NCBI GenBank assembly: GCA_900758955.1
Contig: CAAETL010000203.1
Location: 1-9,328, forward strand
DNA length: 9,328 bases
Direction: 5' to 3'
Source of the DNA: an uncultured Oscillospiraceae bacterium
GTDB lineage: Bacteria; Bacillota; Clostridia; Oscillospirales; Oscillospiraceae
A model generated the notes under the pieces. It made no database searches. It saw only the letters and a list, made by a program, of their open reading frames with translations, and had not been told where the DNA came from. Positions 1 to 5,893 of this stretch are shown here, one piece after another. Positions within the stretch are counted from its first letter, which is position 1; each line of letters starts with the position of its first letter. Position numbers and translations under genes: made by a program.

Positions 1-1006
1 GCCCCACTTCCTTCCCATCCAGGGTATAGACAACCTCACCGGCAATGTCACCCTGTTCTACGGGAGCCTCCACCGATTGAGGCAGGGTGATTTTTTTCTC
101 CACCTGCTCCCCCTCTTTCAGGGGGTAGGACAGCTCTTCCGCAACGGCCACTGAGACCGATCGAATCAGGCTGCCCTCCACCGGAATTCGTCCCATTTTT
201 TCACCCGCCTCACAGAAAACCTGGCGAGGATAGGTTTCAAAGCCGTAATCAAATAGGTTTTTATGGTCCTCCCAATCATTGGGGTCGCATAGGGTAACCA
301 CCGCCAGCCGCTGGCCATCCCGCTGGGCAGCGGTGATTAAGGTACGACCCGCCATCTGGGTATAGCCAGTTTTCATACCAATACAGCCCTTATATTGCCA
401 CAAGAGCTTATTGTGGTTGGTAAAGGTCCGCCCCTCCATGGAAATGGAGCGGGTGGCCACAATCTCCGCAATCTGGGGATTCTCCAAACAGGCTCGGGCC
501 AGCTTGGCCATATCTCCTGCGGTAGAGTAGTGAGTATCGTCATTTAATCCGTTAGGATTGGCAAAATGGGTGCGGGTCATCCCTAAATCGGCGGCCCGCT
601 GGTTCATCCAATCCACAAAGGTATCCACATCGCCGGCGCAGTGGCCGGCAATGGCCAGAGCGGCGTCATTTCCCGACTGGAGCAGCAGCCCGTAGAGAAG
701 GGTCTCCAGTTTGAGGGTTTCCCCCTGCCGCAGGTAAATGGAAGAGCCCTCCGCTAAGGTCCACTCATACTCGATTTTAACCGGCTCCTGCAGATCAGGG
801 CGGGCTTCCACCGCCACCAACGCGGTCATCAGTTTGGTGATACTGGCAATCAATCGCTGCTCTTGGGCGTTGTTTTGGTACAGCACCCGACCGCTGTCCA
901 CATCCACCAAAATGGCGGATACGGCGCTGACAGAGGGGGCCGCCGCTGCCGGAAGACATAGGATGACGCAGCAAATGAGCGCGCAGCACAGGGATCGAAG
1001 ACGCAA
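1..1006 (-). CDS. dacB: D-alanyl-D-alanine carboxypeptidase (PBP5*/DacB-DacF type), 3' end beyond window
   Basis: This serine peptidase S11 penicillin-binding protein trims the terminal D-Ala from peptidoglycan stem peptides outside the membrane; spore-specific members adjust cortex cross-linking. Visible part: 335 residues. It has a hydrophobic signal peptide (about residues 5-23, ending in an Ala run), the active-site SxxK tetrad SITK at 55-58, the SGN motif at 111-113 and the KTG motif at 212-214. The start of the all-beta PBP5 C-terminal domain follows from about residue 255 and is cut by the edge. The start is TTG: a TGA stop lies in frame two codons upstream, and GGAG sits 9 bases before the TTG. 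It lies 95 bases after gerW, downstream of scpAB. I recall spmA/spmB commonly following this gene in related genomes, which favours B. subtilis-type dacB, but dacF cannot be excluded without the C-terminus. Confidence 0.9.
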   Translation of the reverse strand, partial: MRLRSLCCALICCVILCLPAAAAPSVSAVSAILVDVDSGRVLYQNNAQEQRLIASITKLMTALVAVEARPDLQEPVKIEYEWTLAEGSSIYLRQGETLKLETLLYGLLLQSGNDAALAIAGHCAGDVDTFVDWMNQRAADLGMTRTHFANPNGLNDDTHYSTAGDMAKLARACLENPQIAEIVATRSISMEGRTFTNHNKLLWQYKGCIGMKTGYTQMAGRTLITAAQRDGQRLAVVTLCDPNDWEDHKNLFDYGFETYPRQVFCEAGEKMGRIPVEGSLIRSVSVAVAEELSYPLKEGEQVEKKITLPQSVEAPVEQGDIAGEVVYTLDGKEVG

Positions 1007-1017
1007 GATCCATCACT

Positions 1018-1043
1018 CCAATAAGGATAAACTCCCTTATTGG
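1018..1043 (-). repeat. Perfect 9-bp inverted repeat overlapping the dacB ribosome binding site
   Basis: The arms CCAATAAGG (1018-1026) and CCTTATTGG (1035-1043) are exact reverse complements separated by 8 bases. On the transcribed strand the distal arm includes the first two bases of the GGAG Shine-Dalgarno (1019-1016) that serves the TTG start at 1006. A folded hairpin would therefore partly hide the ribosome binding site. No U-tract follows, so it is not an intrinsic terminator. It could instead be a DNA operator for a dimeric regulator. The symmetry is seen directly; the role is inferred. Confidence 0.6.
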
Positions 1044-1101
1044 AAAAAGGGCCCGGGAAGATCCGTCACGGGAACTCCTTTGGCCAGTAAGGGTATCCCT
1101 A

Positions 1102-1524
1102 TTATATGACAATCTCTCCGTCGTTATCCGTCTCCTCTTTGGGTTTTTTGTCAAAGAGGTCGGCAATTTTATCTACCAGGTCAGGAATTGCATCCACAAT
1201 TCGATCTACCGTCGTGTCGGGCGGCGGCGTCATGGGCAAAATCTTGACAGTTTCGCCGCAAACCACCAGGAAGGCCACGGGCACCACTTTCACGCCCGCG
1301 GCGCCGCCGCCCCCGAAGGAGTTGGGGCTTTCCGGCTTCTGGTTCTTACCGGTGAAGTCGCTGCCGCCGGTGCCAAAGCCAAAGGAGAGCTTGGACACCG
1401 GAATCAGGGTTACGCCCTCCCCCGCTTGGATGGGTTGTCCCACAATGGTGTTGGCGTCCACCAGGTCTCTTATTTTTTGAATGGTGGTGGACATCAGGTC
1501 GTTAATCGGATGATTTTGTTCCAT
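1102..1524 (-). CDS. gerW: GerW family sporulation protein (YtfJ)
   Basis: This is a cytoplasmic spore protein of the YtfJ/GerW family. In Bacillus subtilis it is made in the forespore and affects germination in response to L-alanine; its biochemistry is unknown. The 140-residue product opens with the family segment HPINDLM, followed by VDANTIVG, the conserved IPVSKLSFGFGTGGSDF and a glycine-rich FGGGGAAGVKVVPVAFLVV. It ends in a helical and acidic tail. The start at 1524 is preferred to an in-frame ATG at 1536, because GGAG lies 6 bases before it and the upstream ATG overlaps that GGAG. The gene sits between the DUF2953 gene (131 bases upstream) and dacB; ytfI-ytfJ adjacency is also known in Bacillus. 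The upstream gap may hold a separate sporulation promoter, but I could not identify one. Confidence 0.93.
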   Translation of the reverse strand: MEQNHPINDLMSTTIQKIRDLVDANTIVGQPIQAGEGVTLIPVSKLSFGFGTGGSDFTGKNQKPESPNSFGGGGAAGVKVVPVAFLVVCGETVKILPMTPPPDTTVDRIVDAIPDLVDKIADLFDKKPKEETDNDGEIVI

Positions 1525-1655
1525 AACTATCTCCATTCTGCCGCTTTCTGCAAACTATTCATCGAAAAACTCCAGCAGCGGCGGTGTGGAAATTTTTCTT
1601 TTCTAAAGGATTACGGCATAGGGCGGGGCTTACAACCCTCTGCAATCCAGTTTTA

Positions 1656-2312
1656 CTACAAGCTCACGGCTTTTGAAATGGGTTCCTGCCGACGCAGCGG
1701 CTTCTTTTTGCCCCGATGGGTTTTGTAAAACCGCCAGCCAGTGGTAAGCGCGAACGCACCCAGCGTCAGCATCTGACCAAGGGTCAAAGAAAACTGGGCC
1801 TGGGCATGCAGTTGGGGCTGATCCCGTTCAAAATCCAGGGTAATTTCAATCTCTTTCTTTTTGATGGTAAACCACCTCTCCAACAGAGGCAGGGCCGCAC
1901 CCATAACAGCATTAGCATGCCCATAAAACAGGGCGGCATCCGCCGGATCCTCCAACGCGCAACAGAGCCGAAAGCAGAATACATCCACCTGCAATTTTTC
2001 TTGAAAACGGCGCATCAGTTCCTTCACGGCAGGCAGCGCTTCTTGCAGAAGGTTCCATGCGGATTTTCGGTCTTGCAGCAACTGTGAAAAACGCGACCCG
2101 GTCTCTTCCGGCTTTGCCTCGGCTTTCTTTTGACTACTGGTTTTTTGATCGGTTTTCTTCCGCTTTTCAGGATAGATTTGAAAACGAAACAATCCCACAC
2201 GGATATACGCCCGCAGGCCGTCGTCCCGGTATCCCAAAAAGATCCGAAAACGGAGGTGGGACAGGAAAATCAAAACGAGTACTATTCCACCCAGAATCCA
2301 AACTGCGGTCAT
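1656..2312 (-). CDS. DUF2953 domain-containing membrane protein (YtfI-like)
   Basis: This 218-residue protein has one clear N-terminal membrane segment (about residues 3-18, AVWILGGIVLVLIFLS). A positively charged stretch with an arginine-rich RFRIFLGY and a Lys/Glu-rich linker of low complexity (about 45-75) follow. The rest is a mixed segment containing the C-terminal DUF2953 region (VFCFRLCCALEDPADAALFYG, then FSLTLGQM near the end). The function of the family is not established. It neighbours gerW here as ytfI neighbours ytfJ in Bacillus, which suggests a sporulation-related envelope role. The start ATG at 2312 overlaps the scpB stop by ATGA, implying translational coupling. The open frame extends further upstream, but only as scpB antiphase sequence. 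The family assignment rests on composition, topology and neighbourhood. Confidence 0.82.
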   Translation of the reverse strand: MTAVWILGGIVLVLIFLSHLRFRIFLGYRDDGLRAYIRVGLFRFQIYPEKRKKTDQKTSSQKKAEAKPEETGSRFSQLLQDRKSAWNLLQEALPAVKELMRRFQEKLQVDVFCFRLCCALEDPADAALFYGHANAVMGAALPLLERWFTIKKKEIEITLDFERDQPQLHAQAQFSLTLGQMLTLGAFALTTGWRFYKTHRGKKKPLRRQEPISKAVSL

Positions 2313-2869
2313 GTGGGTTTTCCCCCTTCCCTGCCGTCTTGGGCGGTCTCCGGCGTTACCTCCTTTGTCAAAGGGGGCAGCTCGTCCAGGGCCGCCAAGC
2401 CGAAAACGCGAAGAAACTGTTGGGTTGTTCGATACAGAATGGGGCGGCCAGGCACCTCCAGCCGTCCGCATTCCTCAATCAGATCCCGGTCCTGAAGCAG
2501 CCCCACCGTGTAAGCGCTGTCCACCCCGCGGAACTGGTCCACGTAAGCCCGGGTCACAGGCTGACAGTACGCGATGACCGACAAGGTCTCCAATGCGGCG
2601 GCAGATAGTTTGGCCGGCTTTCGCGGGGTGAGTATCGCCCGGACTTGTTCCCCCCACTGGGGCGCGGATACCATTTGAAAACTATCCTCCAGACGAATCA
2701 CCCGAACCCCCCGATTGCGGTCGGCCAAGTCGGCCGCCAGATCTCGACAGATCCCTTCCGCTTCCGCCCTGTCAAGTTTTAAAACCTGGGCCAGCAGATC
2801 TAACGGCACCGGCGCGCCGGCGGCAAACAGAATTCCCTCCGCCGCGGCGTGGGCGTCGCTCCAGTTCAT
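2309..2869 (-). CDS. scpB: Segregation and condensation protein B
   Basis: ScpB forms a dimer of tandem winged-helix domains that binds the ScpA kleisin and, with Smc, makes the condensin complex that compacts and segregates the chromosome from the origin. The 186-residue product is of typical length. It shows the family hallmarks: LSAAALETLSVIAYCQPVTR (about residues 88-107), FRGVDSAYTV, LIEECGRLEVPGRPILYRTT, and FLRVFGLAALDELPPL near the end. The start ATG at 2869 overlaps the scpA stop (ATGA) and has GGGAGG about 4 bases before it. Its own stop overlaps the DUF2953 start. Nothing looks damaged. Confidence 0.97.
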   Translation of the reverse strand: MNWSDAHAAAEGILFAAGAPVPLDLLAQVLKLDRAEAEGICRDLAADLADRNRGVRVIRLEDSFQMVSAPQWGEQVRAILTPRKPAKLSAAALETLSVIAYCQPVTRAYVDQFRGVDSAYTVGLLQDRDLIEECGRLEVPGRPILYRTTQQFLRVFGLAALDELPPLTKEVTPETAQDGREGGKPT

Positions 2870-3675
2870 TGTGCCTCCCCCTTCTCCCGGTTCGTGTTCT
2901 TCCCTTCCCGAAGAGATGAGGCTGCGATGATGACGCCATTGGCTTCCTCGATCAAGTGGAACTTCCCCAAACGACAGAGCTCCAGGACCGCCAAAAAGAC
3001 CGCCACCAGCTCAGACCGACTTTGGCTGGACGCCCATAACTCCTCCAAGCGCATCCTGCCCCGCCGGGCCAAGAAATCCTGGATTTCCCTGCTCTTTTTC
3101 TCAACAGGATAAGGTTCTCTGTGAACATACCGCCGGAGTGCAGCGGGATCGGGGAGCGTCTTGCGTCCGTTTCGGCGGTGAATCCGTCCCATCGCCCGGG
3201 CCAACTCGTCAGGCAAATGACCATACGGAATGGTTTCCTCCTCCGGCAGAGTCTCCGGAGGCCTCTCTGCCAGGCCCCCCCACTGGGCGTAGCGTTGGGC
3301 CAGGATGGGGATCGCCTCTTGCAGGCTGTGCCACTGGTCACAACGCTGGCGCTCTTCCAGGGATCGCATCAGCTCCTCCATCTCGGATAGGGCCTCCTCG
3401 TCCTTCTGGGAAAGGAGCATCCGACTTTTGATGTACAGTAAGTGGGCCGCCATGGTTATAAACTCACTGGCCACTTCCAAATCCAATTCCTGACGGCGGT
3501 GGACCCAGTCCACATACTGCTCCAAAATCTGAGAAATGGCAATGTCCCGAATGGCGACCTGGTTTCGGCTCAGCAGATGCAAAATCAAATCCAGGGGACC
3601 CACAAAATCTCGGGGCGCATCGGTCTGCGCCTCCAGGACCCCCTCTAAATGATAGACAGGCCGTTCCATTTTCAT
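2866..3675 (-). CDS. scpA: Segregation and condensation protein A (kleisin)
   Basis: ScpA is the kleisin subunit that bridges the heads of the Smc dimer and recruits ScpB. The 269-residue product has the N-terminal kleisin signature FVGPLDLILHLLSRNQVAIRD (from about residue 24), then the SMC-neck-binding helical segment LDLEVASEFITMAAHLLYIK. A variable charged linker follows. The C-terminal winged helix includes the segment SRSELVAVFLAVLELCRLGK. The ATG at 3675 overlaps the stop of the upstream protease gene (ATGA). A second in-frame ATG at 3669 has a G-run at better Shine-Dalgarno spacing, so the protein may begin two residues later. Confidence 0.97.
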   Translation of the reverse strand: MKMERPVYHLEGVLEAQTDAPRDFVGPLDLILHLLSRNQVAIRDIAISQILEQYVDWVHRRQELDLEVASEFITMAAHLLYIKSRMLLSQKDEEALSEMEELMRSLEERQRCDQWHSLQEAIPILAQRYAQWGGLAERPPETLPEEETIPYGHLPDELARAMGRIHRRNGRKTLPDPAALRRYVHREPYPVEKKSREIQDFLARRGRMRLEELWASSQSRSELVAVFLAVLELCRLGKFHLIEEANGVIIAASSLREGKNTNREKGEAQ

Positions 3676-4364
3676 CCCCCCAGCAGGGTAAAAACCGCAG
3701 TCTGGGCAAAGCCAGTTAGGTCAACAAGCAGGTTGAATACCCCGCGCCGCGCCGCATACAGGGGGACATTTAACCACCCCAGCCATAACACGGCCATCAG
3801 AATAACCATGCCGTATCGCTCATAGCGCATCAACTGGTAGTACAGCCGATCCGGCAGAAACATGCCCAAAACTTTGGAGCCGTCCAGAGGTGGGAAGGGA
3901 ATCAGATTGAAGATCCCCAGACCGATGTTCAGAGAAACCAGCAGATAAAAAAATCGGGCGGCGTGTTCCAGCAGCGCGTTGTCCTGGTGAAAAAACCAGA
4001 CTGCCACCGTGCCATTTAGGAAAATGGCTCCCAAAAACGCCAATACAAAATTTGACACAGGCCCTGCCAGGGCGGTGATGGCCATGCCGCTTTTCGGATT
4101 CCGGAAATAACGGGGGTCCACCGGAACGGGTCTGCCCCAGCCGAACCCCGCCACTACCATCATCAATAAACCGATGGGGTCCAGGTGGCGCAAGGGGTTA
4201 AAGGAGAGCCGATGCCCCATTTTGGCAGTGGGGTCCCCCAGCTTCCAGGCGGCCAGTCCGTGGCAAACCTCATGCACCACCAAGCAGATCAGGACAGCAG
4301 CCACATTGAGTCCGAAATCCAGCATACTAGCCCAGTCAATTGCAGAGGTAAAATTAGAGGGCAT
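3672..4364 (-). CDS. Site-2 protease family membrane metalloprotease (peptidase M50)
   Basis: This 230-residue polytopic membrane protein belongs to the compact M50 group often found next to scpA in Firmicutes. The zinc-binding HExxH motif is HEVCH at residues 31-35 inside the first membrane helix. The third-ligand motif NLIPFPPLDG is at 153-162, with Asp161 the expected ligand. The conserved LAGPVSN (99-105) lies between them. Membrane segments are predicted around 19-34, 64-75, 94-122, 138-155 and 180-195. The family cleaves substrates within the membrane; the substrate here is unknown. The ATG at 4364 is chosen for its GGGGAGGA ribosome binding site 5 bases upstream; the longer open frame would run through the promoter. 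It is the first gene of the operon and is translationally coupled to scpA. Confidence 0.92.
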   Translation of the reverse strand: MPSNFTSAIDWASMLDFGLNVAAVLICLVVHEVCHGLAAWKLGDPTAKMGHRLSFNPLRHLDPIGLLMMVVAGFGWGRPVPVDPRYFRNPKSGMAITALAGPVSNFVLAFLGAIFLNGTVAVWFFHQDNALLEHAARFFYLLVSLNIGLGIFNLIPFPPLDGSKVLGMFLPDRLYYQLMRYERYGMVILMAVLWLGWLNVPLYAARRGVFNLLVDLTGFAQTAVFTLLGG

Positions 4365-4430
4365 AGGGTTCCTCCCCTCGCAGCCGCAGGCCTTTGATCC
4401 AACAAGGCCCCGGCGCTTTTTGATTTTCCT

Positions 4431-4459
4431 AGTATAGCAGAAATTGCGGAGAAGCACAA
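4431..4459 (-). promoter_or_regulatory. Predicted sigma-A promoter of the protease-scpAB operon
   Basis: Reading the minus strand, a -35-like TTGTGC (4459-4454) is followed after 17 bases by TATACT (4436-4431). The -10 is preceded by TGC, giving an extended -10. The expected start of transcription is near 4424, about 60 bases before the ATG at 4364. The -35 is weak (3 of 6), and the extended -10 would compensate. Prediction by eye only. Confidence 0.5.
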
Positions 4460-4462
4460 GTA

Positions 4463-4493
4463 CGGTCCCCGGGGGTTTACCCCCGGGAGACCG
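4463..4493 (-). repeat. Strong GC hairpin at the 3' end of the small DAK-like gene
   Basis: The arms CGGTC-CCCGGGGGT (4463-4476) and ACCCCCGGG-A-GACCG (4479-4493) pair over 14 base pairs with a single bulged A at 4488 and a loop of two to four bases. The TAA stop of the upstream small gene (4479-4477) lies in the loop and loop-closing position. There is no clear U-run after it, so it is not a textbook intrinsic terminator. It may still insulate or stabilise the 3' end of that transcript. It ends only 3 bases from the -35 of the next promoter, so it could also act as a DNA site. Confidence 0.6.
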
Positions 4494-4725
4494 CCCGCTT
4501 GCCGCTCCATGTCCTCCACGACAATGTCATATCTTTCAGTCCAGCGCAAAATTCCAGCACCTTCCACGGCGCATTGGTGTGGTAATGGAGCTTAATCAGG
4601 CTCTCATCCCCCACCACCAGCAGGGAGTCTCCCGGAATTGGGGCCAGAATTTCATCGTATATGGCATCTTTGGAGCGCGCCTCTCCTTCCACCAGCAACT
4701 GGGTATCATAACGATACGACAGCAT
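4477..4725 (-). CDS. Small DAK/FakA (YloV)-related domain protein, frameshifted near its C-terminus
   Basis: This 82-residue product resembles a domain of the DAK2/FakA (YloV, 'kinase to dihydroxyacetone kinase') family. It contains YRYDTQLLVEGEA, then PGDSLLVVGDESLIKLHYHT, then NAPWKVLEF, matching the family's GDSLxVVGDxxxxKxHxHTN pattern. The ATG at 4725 has AGGAGA 6 bases before it, and a promoter fits upstream. The expected family ending YDIVVEDMERQ is present in the -1 frame (4531-4481), so the current reading frame departs at about codon 64 and ends with unrelated residues (MTLSWRTWSGKRAVSRG). This looks like a small deletion, or a sequencing error. FakA-type proteins phosphorylate fatty acids through an ATP-binding DAK2 domain that is absent here, so I do not assign kinase activity. 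Confidence 0.65.
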   Translation of the reverse strand: MLSYRYDTQLLVEGEARSKDAIYDEILAPIPGDSLLVVGDESLIKLHYHTNAPWKVLEFCAGLKDMTLSWRTWSGKRAVSRG

Positions 4726-4824
4726 ATCTTGTCTCCTGTTTCCGTTTTGAGTGCGGCGCCGGCCGTGGCATTACGGGATTCTGCGGGTACGAGATCACGT
4801 TCAAACCGGCGCTCTTTCCTTTCC

Positions 4825-4853
4825 AGTATGCTCTGCTTTTCACCTTTTTTCAA
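4825..4853 (-). promoter_or_regulatory. Predicted sigma-A promoter of the small DAK-like gene
   Basis: On the minus strand TTGAAA (4853-4848) is followed after exactly 17 bases by CATACT (4830-4825). That matches 5 of 6 and 4 of 6 consensus bases. It starts just past the upstream terminator and would give a leader of about 90 bases before the ATG at 4725. Prediction by eye. Confidence 0.42.
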
Positions 4854-4866
4854 TAACTGTCACATG

Positions 4867-4906
4867 AAAAATCGAAACCCACCAAGCGATCAGTGGGTTT
4901 CGATTT
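4867..4906 (-). terminator. Intrinsic terminator after the short-chain dehydrogenase gene
   Basis: A perfect 14-bp stem pairs AAATCGAAACCCAC (4869-4882) with GTGGGTTTCGATTT (4893-4906) around a 10-base loop. On the minus-strand transcript the stem ends in a run of five U (TTTTT at 4871-4867). It begins 43 bases after the dehydrogenase stop at 4950, so it should end that transcript. Confidence 0.85.
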
Positions 4907-4949
4907 CCGACGAAGCCAGTCTGGAAATACTTTTGAGTCGTCGACTGGT

Positions 4950-5702
4950 TTAGGTATGCATGTGGAGGCCGCCGTCCAGCATAAACGATTGACCATTTAA
5001 ATACCTGCCCTCGTCACTGGCAATGAAGGCAATGACGGGACCGCAGTCCTCCTCCGTTGTGCCAATCCGCTGTAAAGGGGATTTTCCCTCCAGGGCCTTC
5101 AAAGCCTCCGGCTGGGTTTTCTGGAACGTCTCAGTGGTGATGATGGGCAGAAAGACATTGGAGGTAATCCCATACTTGCCCCATTCATTGGCAGCGGTTC
5201 TGGTAATGGCGCGAATGGCCTCCTTGGCCATACCGTAGGCCCCAAACCCTGCGCTGCCGTCATAGCCGGCAGCCGACGCGGTGTTAATGATGCGTCCATG
5301 CCCGCTGGCCTTCAGATAGGGGAAGCAGGCCTGCATAAATTGGAGAGATGCCAGCGGCCCCGTCTGAAAGGCCAGATTGGCATATTCCGGATCCACATCC
5401 TCTAGGGCGCGGTATTGCATCGCGCCCTGGGCCAAGTTTGCCAGAATGTCAATACCGCCGAACGTTTTCACGCATTCATGTACCACATGTTGAATCTGGG
5501 CGGGATCTGACACATCGCATGGAACGGCAAGCGCCATACCTGCCTCGCTGCGAATTTCCTCAGCCAGCTCCTCCAGCTTGTCAAGGCGCCGGGCGCAGAC
5601 GCAAACCCGCGCGCCATTTTTCGCCAATACTTTTGCCACGCCTCTGCCCACGCCGGAACTGGCCCCCGTCACAATCGCCACTCGTTGCTCTAACTTTCCC
5701 AT
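4950..5702 (-). CDS. SDR family NAD(P)-dependent oxidoreductase
   Basis: This is a classical-length short-chain dehydrogenase/reductase of 250 residues. The Rossmann nucleotide-binding motif TGASSGVG is at 12-19, and CARR at 36-39 suggests NADP(H) preference (inference). CDV at 62-64 is the usual adenine-ring contact. The catalytic residues are Ser143, Tyr156 and Lys160 (YGMAK). The NNAG motif is altered to NLAQ (89-92), and the usual tetrad asparagine appears replaced around 113-116 (QTGP). The C-terminus SFMLDGGLHMHT is typical of the family (DGG). The substrate cannot be told. The start is ATG 5702, because AGGAGG lies 8 bases upstream; a GTG at 5711 falls inside that ribosome binding site. 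It appears to be a single-gene unit with its own promoter, likely operator, and terminator. Confidence 0.93.
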   Translation of the reverse strand: MGKLEQRVAIVTGASSGVGRGVAKVLAKNGARVCVCARRLDKLEELAEEIRSEAGMALAVPCDVSDPAQIQHVVHECVKTFGGIDILANLAQGAMQYRALEDVDPEYANLAFQTGPLASLQFMQACFPYLKASGHGRIINTASAAGYDGSAGFGAYGMAKEAIRAITRTAANEWGKYGITSNVFLPIITTETFQKTQPEALKALEGKSPLQRIGTTEEDCGPVIAFIASDEGRYLNGQSFMLDGGLHMHT

Positions 5703-5719
5703 AAACGACACCTCCTTTA

Positions 5720-5733
5720 AATTTGCTCAAATT
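5720..5733 (-). repeat. Small palindrome in the dehydrogenase leader
   Basis: AATTTG-CT-CAAATT is a 6+2+6 inverted repeat lying between the predicted transcription start (about 5743) and the AGGAGG ribosome binding site (5716-5711). It might be a second regulator site, but AT-rich palindromes of this size arise by chance. Confidence 0.3.
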
Positions 5734-5749
5734 ATGATGATTCGTTTTT

Positions 5750-5778
5750 ATAATACCACAATTTCTCTAACATGTAAA
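5750..5778 (-). promoter_or_regulatory. Predicted sigma-A promoter of the SDR gene
   Basis: On the minus strand TTTACA (5778-5773) and TATTAT (5755-5750) are separated by 17 bases. Each matches the consensus at 5 of 6 positions. The expected start of transcription is near 5743, giving a leader of about 40 bases to the ATG at 5702. Confidence 0.7.
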
Positions 5779-5790
5779 AATATTTACATG
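5771..5790. promoter_or_regulatory. Hyphenated palindrome over the -35 box, likely repressor operator
   Basis: CATGTAAA (5771-5778) and TTTACATG (5783-5790) form a perfect 8+4+8 inverted repeat. The -35 hexamer of the dehydrogenase promoter lies entirely within one half-site, so a dimer bound here should block RNA polymerase. The size and symmetry suit a TetR-like or similar helix-turn-helix dimer. No regulator gene is present in the window. Confidence 0.6.
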
Positions 5791-5893
5791 GGATGAAAGT
5801 TTTCTGCGCGCAAACCGTTGCAGGTGGCGCCGCCGGTTTAAGACTGCCTTTTTGCGAATTTTTCTCCACAGAAGACCCGCAGACATGCTGCAC

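Noticed and set aside
1101..1108. CATATAAT on the minus strand upstream of the carboxypeptidase gene, resembling a sporulation-sigma or sigma-A -10 box and overlapping the gerW stop.
   Set aside because: No convincing -35 element lies at the right spacing (GGATAA only), so a promoter cannot be supported by eye.
795..1166. Open frame of 123 codons starting inside gerW and running into the carboxypeptidase gene.
   Set aside because: It is in a different frame from both well-supported genes and its composition has no protein-like pattern.
1525..1655. TGAATA-like -35 (forespore sigma type) in the 131-base gap before gerW.
   Set aside because: At the expected 17-18 base spacing the sequence is AATGGAG, which does not resemble a forespore -10.
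4720..4853. Frame starting with TTG at 4853 (LKKGEKQSILERK...) that could extend the small DAK-like gene upstream.
   Set aside because: It is in another frame, its TTG coincides with the predicted -35 box, and the ATG at 4725 has its own strong ribosome binding site.
5812..5839. AAACCG ... CGGTTT inverted repeat downstream of the flavodoxin-like gene, considered as its terminator.
   Set aside because: The stem is only 6 bp with a 16-base loop and no U-run follows on the minus strand.
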